Shown here piece after piece: positions 24,520 through 36,540 of a DNA stretch of 64,000 bases. The stretch spans positions 15,934,001 to 15,998,000 of the forward strand of contig OZ018415.1 of the NCBI GenBank assembly GCA_963969595.1, written 5' to 3'. The notes beneath the pieces are model-generated. The model was not told the DNA's origin. It did not search any database and saw only the letters and a list, made by a program, of their open reading frames with translations. The stretch comes from Neckera pumila. Lineage: Eukaryota > Streptophyta > Bryopsida > Hypnales > Neckeraceae. A program made the translations under genes and the position numbers. Every line of letters begins with the position of its first letter. Position 1 is the stretch's first letter.

Positions 24520-25970
24520 GAGCAACAGTGGAACCCCTACATACCCTCCTATCAAAGGTCAATATGGGGAGGGAGCAAGGCAGAGTGGTTGAAATGCTAT
24601 GACAGATCCTTGAATCTGGCGATACATTGCCAAAAGAAAAAGCCCTGAAGCACACCTATTGCAAGAAGGAGGCAATCTTGGGCTTCACCGCATCCACGCA
24701 AAACGCTTTCCAGTTTTCTTGGGCAACACTACAAGCCACTCCATCCACGTCATTTTTTAGGAGGTTTTCCGCCCACGCCAAGAATTCACGCAACGACTCC
24801 ATCCTTTGACAACGGAAGAATCCTAAGCATATCCTTTCAAATCTTTAAAAATCATTCTCTTTCATGATATCATTGATGATATAAAATGTGTTAACCCCTA
24901 AAGGACCAACATGCGGTTTTTGGCTACATAGAAATTTTAGGCAGGTACGTGTGACTAGAGATTTTCATAATTTTAGACAAAATTTTAATAGAACGTGGAG
25001 ACGAGGAATATCTTTCATATGCACCAAGTTTCATGACATTCCAAAATATGAATCAAAAGTTATTGCATGATATGTAATTTGTTTCTCAACTCGGGAATCC
25101 GACCAAATAAAAAAAAATCACTTTTTCAAATAAAAATTGAAATTGGCTTTCTTAAATTATATATACATGAAAAGCTTTAAATCATTCTATTTTCATCAAT
25201 GAGTCAAAAGTTTTGAGGATTTTTTGTTTGTGGATAGTTATAGATTCTCTACTCTAAAATAAACTTTCAAGTCCTTTATCTTACTCAATTTCCAATATTT
25301 TTGGGAAAAAATAAAATCCTAAAATGTATATTGTTTATTGCAACATTTCAACCATTGAGACTGGCATTTTTCATTTCCACAATTAAAATCTTAACAATTT
25401 AGTATTTTGAATCATTCTCTACTTCTGCCTGTTTACTATTTTTTTCCTATATGTTGTACAATTTCAAATGATGTGAAAATTTTCAAGCATGTGGAAAATT
25501 TGTCTAGGAAAAAAATCCAAAGAAGCACCACCATTTTGGACATTTTTCCATAAAAAAAAAAGTGGGCTTGTGAAGTGCAGCTGCCCTGTTTTTTACAAGG
25601 CCCAAAAAATGATTTCAGTGAATATGAATGCTTATATCTTGCAATCCGCACGATGGAAATGTCTGAAATTTTTTCTACATGTTTTCAAGTTAGCATACTA
25701 TAAGATCCTATGGTTACATGTGCCAAAAAAAAAAATTCCAAAAACTTGGTACTTGTTCTAAAAATGGCAATTTTTGAGTGTTTTCAATGAAAACATAGCC
25801 ATGGAACTTTAGGGATTAAACAAGGTGGATAAGGCGTTGCCAAGGGGTATCACATGGATTGCACTACGATAGTTGCGGAAGAAGGATAGACGAAATGGCA
25901 ACTACCTCGCAACTACACTCTTGGAAAACCATTTTGTGTTTGTGGTCCCGTTCATGCGGTGGCGATGCTC
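24520..25970. mobile_element. PIF/Harbinger-like element H2, interrupted by element C
   Basis: The ends are GAGCAACAGTGG (left) and GCGGTGGCGATGCTC (right), the same terminus type as H1, H3 and H4. Its middle is cut by the 929-bp element C. On each side the sequence matches H3 and H4 (AATCATTCTCTTTCATGAT before, AAGGTGGATAAGGCGTTG after). Without C it would be about 520 bp. The target duplication is unclear. Confidence 0.7.
24891..25819. mobile_element. TTAA-flanked element C (929 bp), nested in H2
   Basis: The left end is TTAACCCCTAAAGGACC and the right end inverted is TTAATCCCTAAAGTTCC, with TTAA at both edges. It is the same length as element B and homologous throughout. H3 and H4 show the same host sequence without the insertion, which marks these edges as real element boundaries. 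No transposase frame is present. Confidence 0.85.
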
Positions 25971-27462
25971 TAACATTGTATTCCTAGGCAATGGTCCTCC
26001 CCATGTTGGGGAAGTAATATGCTTTGCTAGAAACCTAGGAGGGACTTATGAATCAATTCAAGGATTGGGGTTGACAGAGGACAATACAAGAGAATTTTGT
26101 TCATTGTAAGGGTCTCGTGTTCAAGGATGCAAAAAGGACCCCTGCTTTACCTCATTGGTAACTGATGTTTTTTATGTTTGTGGGATTTTGGGGATGCTTA
26201 TTTGGGCTTCCAATAAGCAGATGGTCCATTCATTCTTTTGGATGCAAAAGATAGTGAACTGAGACAGTCCAAAGACTGGCCAGGGACAGACAAGCTTTGG
26301 AGGCGACCTTTTTGCGAGAAAAAAATTAAAAAGACATTGTTTTAACAGTTCAACACTACTTGCAAGGCTCCAATTTATCTTTCTTTTTTCTTTTTTCTTT
26401 TATTTGATTTAACAATATCTCTGCTTTTTGACATAAGACAATTGCGATGACCAGCATTCTAACGATTGGGATGCCCGGCCACCGAAATTTTTATTGTGTC
26501 TGTTTTTGTAACTTCATTTTTTATTTTTTATTAACGCAGATGAAAAATTCATTGCAAAAAGTTAAATATAGGTCCTGGCCAATCAGGGGTAAGCACACCA
26601 AATTTTGACCTTGTCACTGAGACTGTCCCAAAATTGATTGTTTTCTTGGTAGTCAATATTGAGATGAGGTAAGATTCTAGAAAAAAATTGTCAACTTTTT
26701 TGGTTGGAATGTCAACTTTTTTGGTTTTGCTTGAATGTAAATCGTGTGAAGATGAGAGACTATGTTTGATTTAGGGTACCCTTGTTATCCATATTTTAAC
26801 CTTGAAGTTGCAAGGCCTTTTTTCTATCAGAAACTACTCAGAAGTGCAATTTCCATTGTGAAGAGCAAAGAATTTAAAATTTTCTTTTTTTGCATATGTA
26901 ATTGTAGGATCTTGCACTAGACTAGTGTGAGAATGTGTGAAAGAAGTTTCAAAAACATTGACTACATAGATTGCAAGATATTTTGGTATGAAGTGAAAAA
27001 AATGGATTTTTTTCACCTTGCATGATTCAAATATGAAACTCCGAATCTTCTTTGCTTAAAATTTTTACACAACTAATTTTGAACTTCTAATCTTTTATGT
27101 TGAAAAATTGAATTTACAGTCTAAAAACTTATTCTTAAAACACTTAATTTCTATACATAAAAAACTATTAAGTAGAAATAGGTTCAGGATTGAAGAAAAA
27201 TCTAAACCATCGATAACGCTAAGATGGAGTTGAAACACTAATTTTCAATAGTGAGATTGTTCTAGCAAGCTAATAAAATCCTATCAAGCTTCTTTTCTTG
27301 AAAGATTGTGAAAATTGATATCATTTTGGAAATACAAAATAAACTTTAGAATAACTTTAGTTTTCTTTCGTGAAAAATGTCAAAATATTCTAAAATAAGG
27401 CAAGGTGTTCCCCAAGTTTAAAATATAAGGGACTATGGTTCCTAAATATCTAGAATTATCAT
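25971..27462. other. AT-rich spacer
   Basis: Short frames only; no supported gene and no clear element ends. Confidence 0.35.
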
Positions 27463-29095
27463 ATAACCCCTAAAGGACCAAGCTGCATTTTTTTGGCACT
27501 ATAGTAGTTCTTTTTGTAGCTCACTATGAACACAAAAATTCACTATATTTTTTGAAATTTTTTTGGGTGAGAGAATGAGGAGTATTTTGCCACTCCACCA
27601 AAAAAAAAATACAATCAGATGTGCCCATGAAGAATAATGGGGGAAAATGCTTTTTTTTATGGACAAGGGTTGCATGGATAGGGTACTTTACACTATGGCA
27701 AAGTTTGCATTGTAATGCCCAAAAGAGCTCAGGCAAGGCCTTGGATAGCCTCTTGCCCCAAGTTTAAACCCGGGTACTTCTCTAACATTTTTTTAGACTA
27801 ATAAATTTGACACAATGTACTAGGAGGTGGTAGTAGAGAGGTCGTAGCTTTGTGGCTTCCTTTGGCTCATCTTCAAAAATCCATTTAGTTTTTGAGACTC
27901 CAAAAAAAAGTTATAGACAAAATTTAGAGGGGGTGTTTGAAAATATCAATGAAAATGCCCCTTCCAATCTCTCTCTCTCATATTTGTTCATAACTTTTGA
28001 TTGGAGACTTGAAATCTAAAACGTTTTTTTGGAGATGAAGTTAGCTAGATTTATTAACTTTCTTTAAATCCAATTTTTTGGGAAAAAAATTATTCTACTA
28101 TACCAAAATGAGGTCTAAATTTCTAAATTGAACACAATTCCTACTTTTTACGTAACTATAAGCAATTGAGCTCTTAATAATTCTAATTCCCATATCCCAC
28201 ATGGGTTGTTTTACCTCCTACCACCCCACTTGTGTAAAGATCTTCCCTTCTCACCTTTCAACACACAATGTATGAATCTTTATTAGCTATGAGAGATTGG
28301 TGTCCTATATTTCAATATCATTCAAATTGGATATTGAATATTCTAAATTTATAATCCATAGAGCTAGGAACATCTTCATAATCGAAGGAAAGGACAACAT
28401 CTTTAAAATCAAGGAAAATGTGATCCTGTGCCATTGATTTGTAAAAAGTTGGGCTTCACTAACCCTGATTCAGCTTCCTTCTGTGCCAAGTCCAATATAT
28501 CCAACTCCCCTTTACTTCAAACTTGGACACTAATTGATCAAGCTTCCCAAAGTTTGATATTTTGGGCAATTTTATTTTTTCCTCATCTAGAGCTAGTTGA
28601 AACCTAAAACTCTAACATTCTTATTTTAAAAAATTATTGTATATGCAAGCTATAAATTTTAGAAAAAAGGGCTTTGTATGAGAGTTTTCTTGAAGCTGGT
28701 TTCGTATTGGAGTTTTTTGGCACATATTCCCCAATTTGAAAGCTCATGAAATTTCTTTGGACATATGGCCAATTTTATCACAAAAGTTAATCCAAAAAAG
28801 TTCAAGCAAGAAAGTGAATTTCACTTGTGCAACAGCCTTGCCAAATCAAAGCTATCCAGAATTTCAATGCCCCCCAAAAATATTTATTTCAACTTCAAGC
28901 ACTCATAATCTCATATTTTTGTACAGTCAAAAACTCCCATTTTTTTACTAAAACATAATGAAGTAGTCTACCACTAAATCTTATGGTTAGATACAATAGG
29001 ATTTCCTTTTTTAATTTTTTGGGGGCCTTTGCCATCAAAACGATCCATTTTGAGTGTTTTTGGGTGAAACATAGTCAAAGAATTTTAGGGGTTAA
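27463..29095. mobile_element. TTAA-type element D (1633 bp) with a nested foldback element
   Basis: The left end is ATAACCCCTAAAGGACC (ATAA in place of TTAA). The right end inverted is TTAACCCCTAAAATTC. The extra length relative to B and C is partly explained by the foldback-type insertion at about 27830-28270. No transposase frame is present. Confidence 0.7.
27830..28270. mobile_element. Foldback-type element nested in element D, left arm shortened
   Basis: Similar to 17893-18518: GAGACTCC...AAAAGTTATAGACAAAATTT, the complementary CATAACTTTTGATTGGAGAC, then a terminal CCCATATCCCACATGGGTTG and CCACTTGTGTAAAGAT. The left arm lacks roughly 100 bp of the expected pairing sequence. Confidence 0.65.
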
Positions 29096-29983
29096 GCCTT
29101 GGTGTGGTGCCAAACAAATATTCTAGATTGACAACAACTTTAGCACATTATCTGTTTTTTCAAAAATGCAAAAATGCAAAAATTGGAAAATTATATAATA
29201 GATAATTTTTTCATCAAATTTTATCCTCTATTTTTTAAACTGATCTCATTCATCTAAAATTGACAATTAATTGATTCATATAAACTCAATAATTTTTTTA
29301 TAAAGTTATATAAGAAAGTGTTGTTAATAATCTTTAGACATTTTGTTTAACATTTTAGTGTTGCAAAAGTAAAATTCCCAACACTAAAGTCTCCAAAAAT
29401 GTATTGGAAAGATTGTAGATAATAGTTCTTTTGGAGGGTATAAGAATCGGATGTCTTTTGCTTGCAAGTTGCAACAGTAACAAGGTTTGTAAAATGTCAA
29501 CCGTGTATCCATCGTATTAAATATAAATTTCTAACATCACATAAATATACCTATAAATATTTTTTTTAAACGATAATTAGCCAATATTCTTATCAATGAG
29601 TATACAACAAAGGAAGAAATGGGAATATGAAATCAAACATGATGTCCATGCAAATAAATACATGGCTTTGATTTTTCCATTGGTCTAAATTATGAGAGAC
29701 CAAGTTGGAGCAAAAAGACAACACATTGGACTTCCAAAAGAATATAATTATAAATTAGCATCCACTTTGTTAAATGAATGTAGAGAGGTCCGAGGCTATG
29801 CCATTCCCAACCCTCCTCCAAATTCATCTAAGGTTTTCAAAGAGCATTAAGTGCCAATTTGAAGAGCTTGGCTTGCTTGAAAATGTCAAAAATAACACCA
29901 TTGCTTGGTAGTAGGTGCCTTTGGTTCAATTCCTATGGAGCTCAAAATCTTTGGTTTGAGTTCCTTTGATCATTTTTTATATA

Positions 29984-30345
29984 CACTATAAGAAAACAAA
30001 GTTTTTTTGGATGTCTGCAAAAACGCAAGACGGCGTCAATTTTGATGTGACAGGCGCCAGCATAGATGTCTCCAAAAATGCATTATAATCGATTAGCAAA
30101 AAAATGTGGCTGAAACATCCAAAAACATGCTAGAATTTTTGTGACATCATCCATGACATGTTTATTTAAGGTCCTCACGGTGCACCATTTGGCGGACCAC
30201 TTAGCTCTACGTAAACGCCACGTGGACGGGCAGAGCCATATAGGAAAAAATTTCATGCGGTTTGTTGCTGACGTGGTCTGTGACGTAGATCCATCAATAT
30301 CTGATGTGGCATGCTTTGTCAGCACAATTTTTTTTTTTTGTTAAA
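29984..30345. mobile_element. CACTA-like element, left end only
   Basis: CACTATAAGAAAACAAAG begins at 29984, the typical outer sequence of CACTA (En/Spm) elements. The GC-richer stretch to 30345 differs from its AT-rich surroundings. No matching right end was found, so the boundary is approximate. Confidence 0.4.
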
Positions 30346-30758
30346 TATTGTTTTTAGAAATGTCAGTTTAGACATTTTTGATACATAAATTGCTGCATAC
30401 TATTTCTATAAGGCAAGGTCATTAGAAAAAAATTATTTAAAAATTATTAAATAAATAATGTAAAATGAATAAGCAAAACTATTGAATTTTAAAAAAATCA
30501 AAGAAAACTTACCATCTACCATTGAACAAATTTTTGATGGCAAAATGAAGGAAATCATTAATTAAAATTTAGTGAGAATGAAGGATAGAGAAGTCGTATT
30601 TATATTCTTTGTCTGTCCATGGTGGGACAAAGGATATGGAACAATTAGAATATGGGAACTTGACATTTGTAAGTTGACATTGTTTTAGACGTACAAACAT
30701 TGTTTTAGACATTTGGATGTTATTTTCAACAAGTTGATGTTTTTTCAGACATTTGGAT

Positions 30759-30850
30759 TATGTTGCTTCACATATCCCATATGGATTGCTTCACTTCCTA
30801 CCACCCTACTTGTATAAAGATAATTTGTTTTCATCCATGTTGCACATCCA
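30759..30850. repeat. Terminal fragment of the foldback family
   Basis: CACATATCCCATATGGATTG and CCACCCTACTTGTATAAAGAT match the right ends of the elements at 17893-18518 and 27830-28270. Confidence 0.6.
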
Positions 30851-31172
30851 TCCATTTTCCCTTTTTTTTAAAGCATGCCATGTGGTTGCCCTTCCCCTAA
30901 AATTTTTACATATGGTCAACATTTTATCATAGACCATAGTATGGAGTATTTTTTATTAATTTACCATAGTAAGAATCCGTTTATTTGCTGGCATGGCAGT
31001 CTATGTTTTTTTGGATGTCCCAAAAAACATTAGTATATCTTCACTCATGTCAAATTAAGCATCAGTGTCAATGATAACATCAACTTGGATCTGCAATAAG
31101 AAGCTAGTGTTTTGCGCAACAACCACAAAAATCTACCTCATCAAGCCAGATGTCCTTTGACATCTTCATGTT

Positions 31173-32359
31173 TTAACCCCTACAGGACCAAATGGCGTTT
31201 TTTGGCAACATAGCAATATTGGGCAGCTCACTACGGATGGAAATTTATTTTTTTTCTTTGAAAGTTTCACACATAGTGTGCCCAAGGAGTAGCTTTAAGG
31301 CTCAACAATTTTCAAAACTTTTGATTACATATTAAAAAGTTATTGAATGATATGTCATTTTTGACGGTCGGCGGGCAGCTCAAATTTTTTCTAAAAAATC
31401 ACTTTAAAAAAAAATAAAAAATTTGAAATTGGTTCTTTAGATTTATATGTACATGTAAAGCTTTGAATTATTCCATTTTGATTTATCAAATGAAAATTAT
31501 GAGGTGTTCTAGTTTGCTGGCAGTTATGGATTCCATACTCTAAAATAAACTTTGAAGTCCTTTATTTAACTCAATTTCTAATATTTTTTGAAAAAAATAA
31601 AAGCATAGGATGTATATTGTTTATTGTAACATCACAACCATTGGAATTGACATTTTTCAATTCCATAATTAAATTCTTAACAATTTCGTGTTTTGAATCA
31701 TTCTCCACTTCTTTCTACAACCTATTTTTTTTCTATATGTTGTACAATTCCAAATGGTCTGAAAATTTTCAAGCATGTAGCCAACTTGATTTGAAGAATG
31801 AATCCAAGGAGTAACCACCATTTTGGATGTTTTTCATTTAAATGTGACCTTGTGGAGTGTAGCTACCCAATTTTTTGCAGGGCCCAAAAAAGGGTTTTTG
31901 TCAATTCAAATGCTAATATCTTGCAATCTATAAGGTGGAAAATTCTGAAAATTTTTCTACATATTAGAGCTATATGTAAAGTCCCCCCTAGTTTGGAAAG
32001 GACTTTTTCACAAATTTCCTCCGACGGTTTAGGCCTCGCAGGTGACCACAGCCCCGCAAGCAAAGTCCGGATGAAACTTCTTTTTGGTCGATTTGAGCGC
32101 GAAAGAAAGTTTGATATCCAGTTTTGTATTGGGTGCGGGCGACTTTTTGCCCAAAACCTGCTTTTTCACAAAACTGCGAGATTTAAACCCCGATTTTGGG
32201 TATTTAACAAATAACTCTAATCTCAAACAAGTTTACTACAAGATCCTATGGTTACATGTGTCCAAAAATGTTTCTTTTCTAAAATTTGGTAGTTGTACTA
32301 GAAATGGCAGTTTTGGAGTCTTTTGGGTGAAAACATAGTCTTTGACCTTTAGGTGTTAA
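31173..32359. mobile_element. TTAA-flanked element E (1187 bp) carrying a GC-richer insert
   Basis: The left end is TTAACCCCTACAGGACC and the right end inverted is TTAACACCTAAAGGTC. It is homologous to B and C except for about 230 extra bases at roughly 31980-32210. No transposase frame is present. Confidence 0.8.
31980..32210. repeat. GC-richer insert within element E, origin unknown
   Basis: Where B and C read straight from TCTACAT into ATAAGATCCTATGG, E carries an additional segment with clearly higher G+C (for example GCCTCGCAGGTGACC, GGTGCGGGCGAC). TTAGAG on the left and CTCTAA on the right flank it, which may be inverted ends. It is open in several frames but matches nothing I recognise. 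Confidence 0.6.
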
Positions 32360-33075
32360 AGGACCTCGCACGTTAGTGGTAAAACAAAGCCAAAAGCATG
32401 GATTTCTTGTAGTAATAGTGTATGGGTTTCTTGATGGACTTCTGTACACCAGAAACAAGAAGTTGTGAATTGCAATCTTCAACAAATGTGAGCATTGAAA
32501 ATTGAGAATACCTAACAGTATTACTTTACATTGTCAATCAGAAAAACTTCAAAAGAAGAAAATGATGAAGACAATAAGTTTATCTTCAATAGTAATGACT
32601 CCACAAATTTTGAATCTCTTAGAATTTATATCATATCAATTCCGTTTAGAGAAATGGACTTCATGTGCGCAAAATCCAAAGAATCTTTGGCCCAAAACGT
32701 TCATAGCAAACCATAAAAAAGAAGTCACAATACGAGCTCCCCTAGATTAGAAAATGTACTAAATTTCTGCCGAGGGTGCTCCCTTCGGTTCTGTACTGTT
32801 TCTTTTTATGAATGGAAATTGTCATGTGTTTCCAAAGAAAAGGAAAAAAAAGGTGGTTATGTATTGTAAACATGACGTTTATAACTCCACTCTATGAGTC
32901 GTTCTGTAATTTTAGGGTAGACCACTTCAACAATTCATAGAATTCAATTTTCATTGAAAAATTGTAATTCCACTTGGGTTTGCTTCGTGAAACAAGCACA
33001 CAATTCTAAAAAATATGTGTCCCTCTTGGAGTTGGCCCCAAGATATTTTGATTGCAAATCAGGGTAGTAATAGGT

Positions 33076-33658
33076 ACAGTAGAACCTCTCTAAAGTAGTA
33101 GAATTGGGATCAATATAACACATTGCATAGGAGAGGTTATTACATTAGAGAGGATCATGATGTTCATATGTGATTCATATTGTTAAGGTGGGACCGGCAA
33201 TCAATACTTCCTGACAGCGCTTTACTAATTTAGAGAGTATTGGATTAAGATAAATGCATCCATTGTCGATTACGACCCATAGCCAATCTATAGGGGGCAC
33301 TATTCCCACCAAGGCTGAAAAACTTGGAATGTGTTTTTTCAAGATTGGATCTAATAAGGTTATAACACATCCCAAAATAGTGAGGAAGAAAATAGGAAAT
33401 AGTGAGCGGGAAAGCAATTCTTTAGATGATCGGAATTGGATGACTATAGACATTGGCTATTAATCTGAACAACTTTTTGACTCCAAAGTTTATAGTAACT
33501 TCAATTTTGGGAATAAAATTACAAAACTTTGGGAATCCCCATATTTTTTTTTATCTTTCTACATGGAAAAAATTTCTTGCACCTTAAATTGCTCATCATT
33601 TGCTGCAAAATCCCTTAAGTGATCCGATATGGATACATTCACCCTTAGGGAGGTTCTA
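33076..33658. mobile_element. Inverted-repeat element with GTAGAACCTC ends
   Basis: The left end AGTAGAACCTCTCTAAAG pairs with the inverted right end (TAGAACCTCCCTAAGGG). It contains the dispersed repeat shared with 16176-16500. A related end occurs near 36668 (AGTAGAACTCCTCTAAATG). The target duplication is not clear. Confidence 0.55.
33283..33640. repeat. Dispersed repeat, copy 2 (partner 16176-16500)
   Basis: Closely similar to 16176-16500, with a small insertion near 33344. It ends in the same TTGCTCATCATTTGCTGCA, AATCCCTTAAGTGAT landmarks. Confidence 0.8.
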
Positions 33659-33664
33659 CAATAA

Positions 33665-33803
33665 GGGCCTCTTCACACTATGGCCGTCCAAGTCGAGAGT
33701 CCGTCGTTTCCACCAATCATATTACAGGGTCTGTCAGTTCCACAAATCATATTGCAGAGTTCCATGGCCTCTTGACTTGGACGACCATAGTGTGAAGAGG
33801 CCC
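33665..33803. mobile_element. Tourist-like MITE (139 bp) with TAA target duplication
   Basis: The 35-bp inverted ends begin GGGCCTCTTCACACTATGG and differ at only two positions. TAA directly flanks both sides (33662-33664 and 33804-33806), the target duplication of PIF/Harbinger-type MITEs. It is well preserved and so probably young. Confidence 0.85.
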
Positions 33804-34224
33804 TAATACCTTTCTTTTTGGGACCCTGCACTGTTGAAAACAATGTCCCCTAAAAGTGTTGAAAAAAACAAACACCATTTATAGTATTGCATCTATTGCC
33901 CTGCTGCTCATCAGTGAGATACTGAACTCAATGCCGAATGCCAATGCAAACCTTGTGCAAAAAAGTTCGGTTGTCAACCAAGACAATTTCTGTTTGTAAG
34001 AAAATTAGGTACAAAAGTTACGAGGATTGAGTGATACCAGGTTCTTTTTCTGACTTTTATTCTTTTTTATTGGCAATTGACAAACTTTAAATAAATGAAG
34101 GATGCCAGTATTGATGGGCAGCACGTTTCATACAGTATGTATGTATACAGTAGGAAGTTCATCTAACTGTAAAAGCGTCCTCTAAATAATAGAGAGGTCC
34201 ATTTTGCTTTCTCATTGCACCAAC

Positions 34225-34470
34225 AATAAGTTATACAAAAGGTGAACATTTAAGGAGGTGCACGTTTTCGAGCCCAGGCGTGACCACTGTGTTTGAACTT
34301 CAGAAATTTGTAACTAATTCTATGAAGCTCTGAAAAATATGTCATGACTTGGGTTAGATGCCAATTTCATTTTCCCTTCAAGAAAAATTCACTTGAAAAG
34401 TATTTCTAGAAGAATAACCTCCCCATATTTAATTATCAGACCTTAAATATGGGCGCTTTATGAACCTCCT
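34225..34470. repeat. Dispersed repeat R4, copy 2
   Basis: Shares ACTTCAGAAATTTGTAACTA, GATGCCAATTTCATT and AAGAAAAATTCACTTG with the copies at 17050, 48430 and 59930. Confidence 0.6.
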
Positions 34471-34863
34471 ACAGCAATTGTATCCTCGCATCCTACAGTA
34501 GAAATGGTATGTACGTAACGTAATGAAGGCAAGCCAATTTTTATTTTTTATTTACAAATTTAGTGTGCTATGGAAATTTTTATAGATTGTTATAGATTTT
34601 TATTTTTTATTTTATTTTTTAACAAATGGAATGGAAATAGACTTGACAGTCAACCGGCAGCGACTGTTCAGGAAGTGTATTTGGAGCCCATGATTTTGTC
34701 AATGATAAACTTATTTGTTGATGCAGGAACAGCAGTTTCCAGAGAATCTCCAGCAGTGCAAGAAAACTTCATGAGTCCCAAATGGTAAAAGTCACTTGTT
34801 TAGAGGATGAATTCATGGACCAATTGTGGATTTTTTCATCCCTACTTGTGGCTATGTAACTTA

Positions 34864-35532
34864 GAGCAGCTCCACCGCATACACTTAAAATGGAGGCGTG
34901 ACCAATATTGTTGTAGGAAGCATTAGGAAAAGTTTCACCCCTCGAAGGGGCCGCAAGTTTTGCATCCCTGAGGTGCAATTAGGGAAAAAAATAGAAATAA
35001 AAAATTATTTTTTATTTTAAAAAAGTTGGGTGCTGACATGGCACTATTGGTGCCATGTCAACGCCACATCAGGTTTTTTAATTTTTTTCTAATATTTTTT
35101 TTTCAATTTTTTTTTTCTAATAAAAAAATATTTTTTTATTTTTTTGTAATTGCACTGCGGGGGGGCCGAAAATCAAAAACTTGTAGCCCCTTGCAGGGTT
35201 CAGAATTCTTGTAATGGTGGTGCTTTCGGGCTCCACTACGTCATTGCTAAAGGCTTTTTGGTTTTCTAGGCAACGCTACAATACTTCGGCCACGCCATTT
35301 TTGAGGTCTTCTATGCCCACGGAAGAGCTGACGCAATGACTTAGCCCTTTGTTTGTGGAGGAATCATTCTCTTTCATGATGTTATTGATGATGTAAAACA
35401 AGTTGGATAAAGTGTTGTTGAGGGGTGCAGCGTAGATTGCACTATTCCGGAAGAAGGGGGCAAGTGGCCCGCAACAACACTCCGTGAAAACCATTTCACG
35501 TTCCTTCCTACGTTGATGCGGTGGAGTTGCTC
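34864..35532. mobile_element. PIF/Harbinger-like element H3 (669 bp), TTA target duplication
   Basis: The left end GAGCAGCTCCACCGC pairs with GCGGTGGAGTTGCTC on the right. TTA flanks both (34861-34863, 35533-35535). Its right half matches H4 and the parts of H2 outside element C. Confidence 0.8.
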
Positions 35533-35625
35533 TTACAACTAATTGTAAGCTTTGTAGTGTGCAAGCATAAAAGTATTTTCATCATTATTTGGACGTGTCC
35601 TTTTAGAAGGGCATTTATTGCCTTA

Positions 35626-35988
35626 GAACAACTCCACTGCAAATTTAATTGCAACTATAGCGGAAACACTACAGTTTTAGAGATCCATTGCACCATTGCT
35701 ATAGCTTTCCAATGCTACAATGCTCCGCCCATGCTACTGTTGAGGTCTATTGCTCAATCTCTAGTTCATGCAATGACTCAAACCCTTTGACTATGGAAGA
35801 ATCATTCTCTTTTATGACGTCTTTGATGATGTATAACAAGTTGGATAAGGCGTTGCTAAGGGATGAAGTCTGGATTGCACTACAATTGTTCTGGAAGAAG
35901 CGGAGACACTACTACAATTGGCCCGTGACATCACTTTGTGAAAAACATTTCATGATGCATAGTTTCACATTGACGCAATAGAGCTACT
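35626..35988. mobile_element. PIF/Harbinger-like element H4 (363 bp)
   Basis: The left end GAACAACTCCACTGC, flanked by TTA, pairs with GCAATAGAGCTACTC on the right (flank TTT, one base changed). It is homologous to the right half of H3. Confidence 0.75.
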
Positions 35989-36254
35989 CTTTGAGTCCAA
36001 AATCAACTTTAACAAAAGTCTTAATATGGAGTTTCACATTTTTTTATAGTAATACAAGACTTTCTACTTGTAAGATAAATACTTCAAAATCATCATTGAA
36101 CAAGAATTGTCACATCAACATTCTTGTCTAGAATGAAGATTTTTCTTTTGAAGATGTGCAAAGTTTGAGCATTAGAAAGAACTGTAGTGTCAATTTTTGA
36201 TACACCTACTATTAGTACTTTAAAACCTCCTTCTATATACATTGGCACCTTTGG

Positions 36255-36540
36255 ATATGTAGTTTTGGCCTTGGCACAGTGATGAGGTGGTCATGAGTTC
36301 AAAACAATCATCAGGTATTGATGGGTGTTTACCACAATAGCCCACCTAATTATGATGGGAAGTCAAATGGCCTCATCATCACATGGAGACTTGAGATTTT
36401 TTGGGGCTGGAGAAAAAAACATGTTCACTTGGTTCTTTGTAGGATTTGCTCCTAAAGGAGGTAGTAAGGATGAAATTCACCATCTAGGTCCATAAGGCTT
36501 AAATAGTTGAGCCATTCCCATCAGAAGCTTCATTTGCAGT
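36255..36540 (+). mobile_element. Candidate tRNA-derived SINE
   Basis: TTGGCACAGTGATGAGG resembles an A box and GGTCATGAGTTCAAAAC a B box of plant SINEs (such as the Au type). The spacing is short and no terminal tail was confirmed. Confidence 0.4.

Larger units (their letters stand above)
29096..31172. other. AT-rich, repeat-derived spacer
   Basis: Contains a CACTA-like left end near 29984 and a foldback terminal fragment at 30759-30850. No supported gene. Confidence 0.4.

Noticed and set aside
31798..32338. Frames in element E as transposase remnants
   Set aside because: Short, on both strands and confined to the GC-richer insert; no DDE motif context.
35521..35981. Open frames across H3 and H4
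   Set aside because: They are chance frames inside non-coding Harbinger-like elements.
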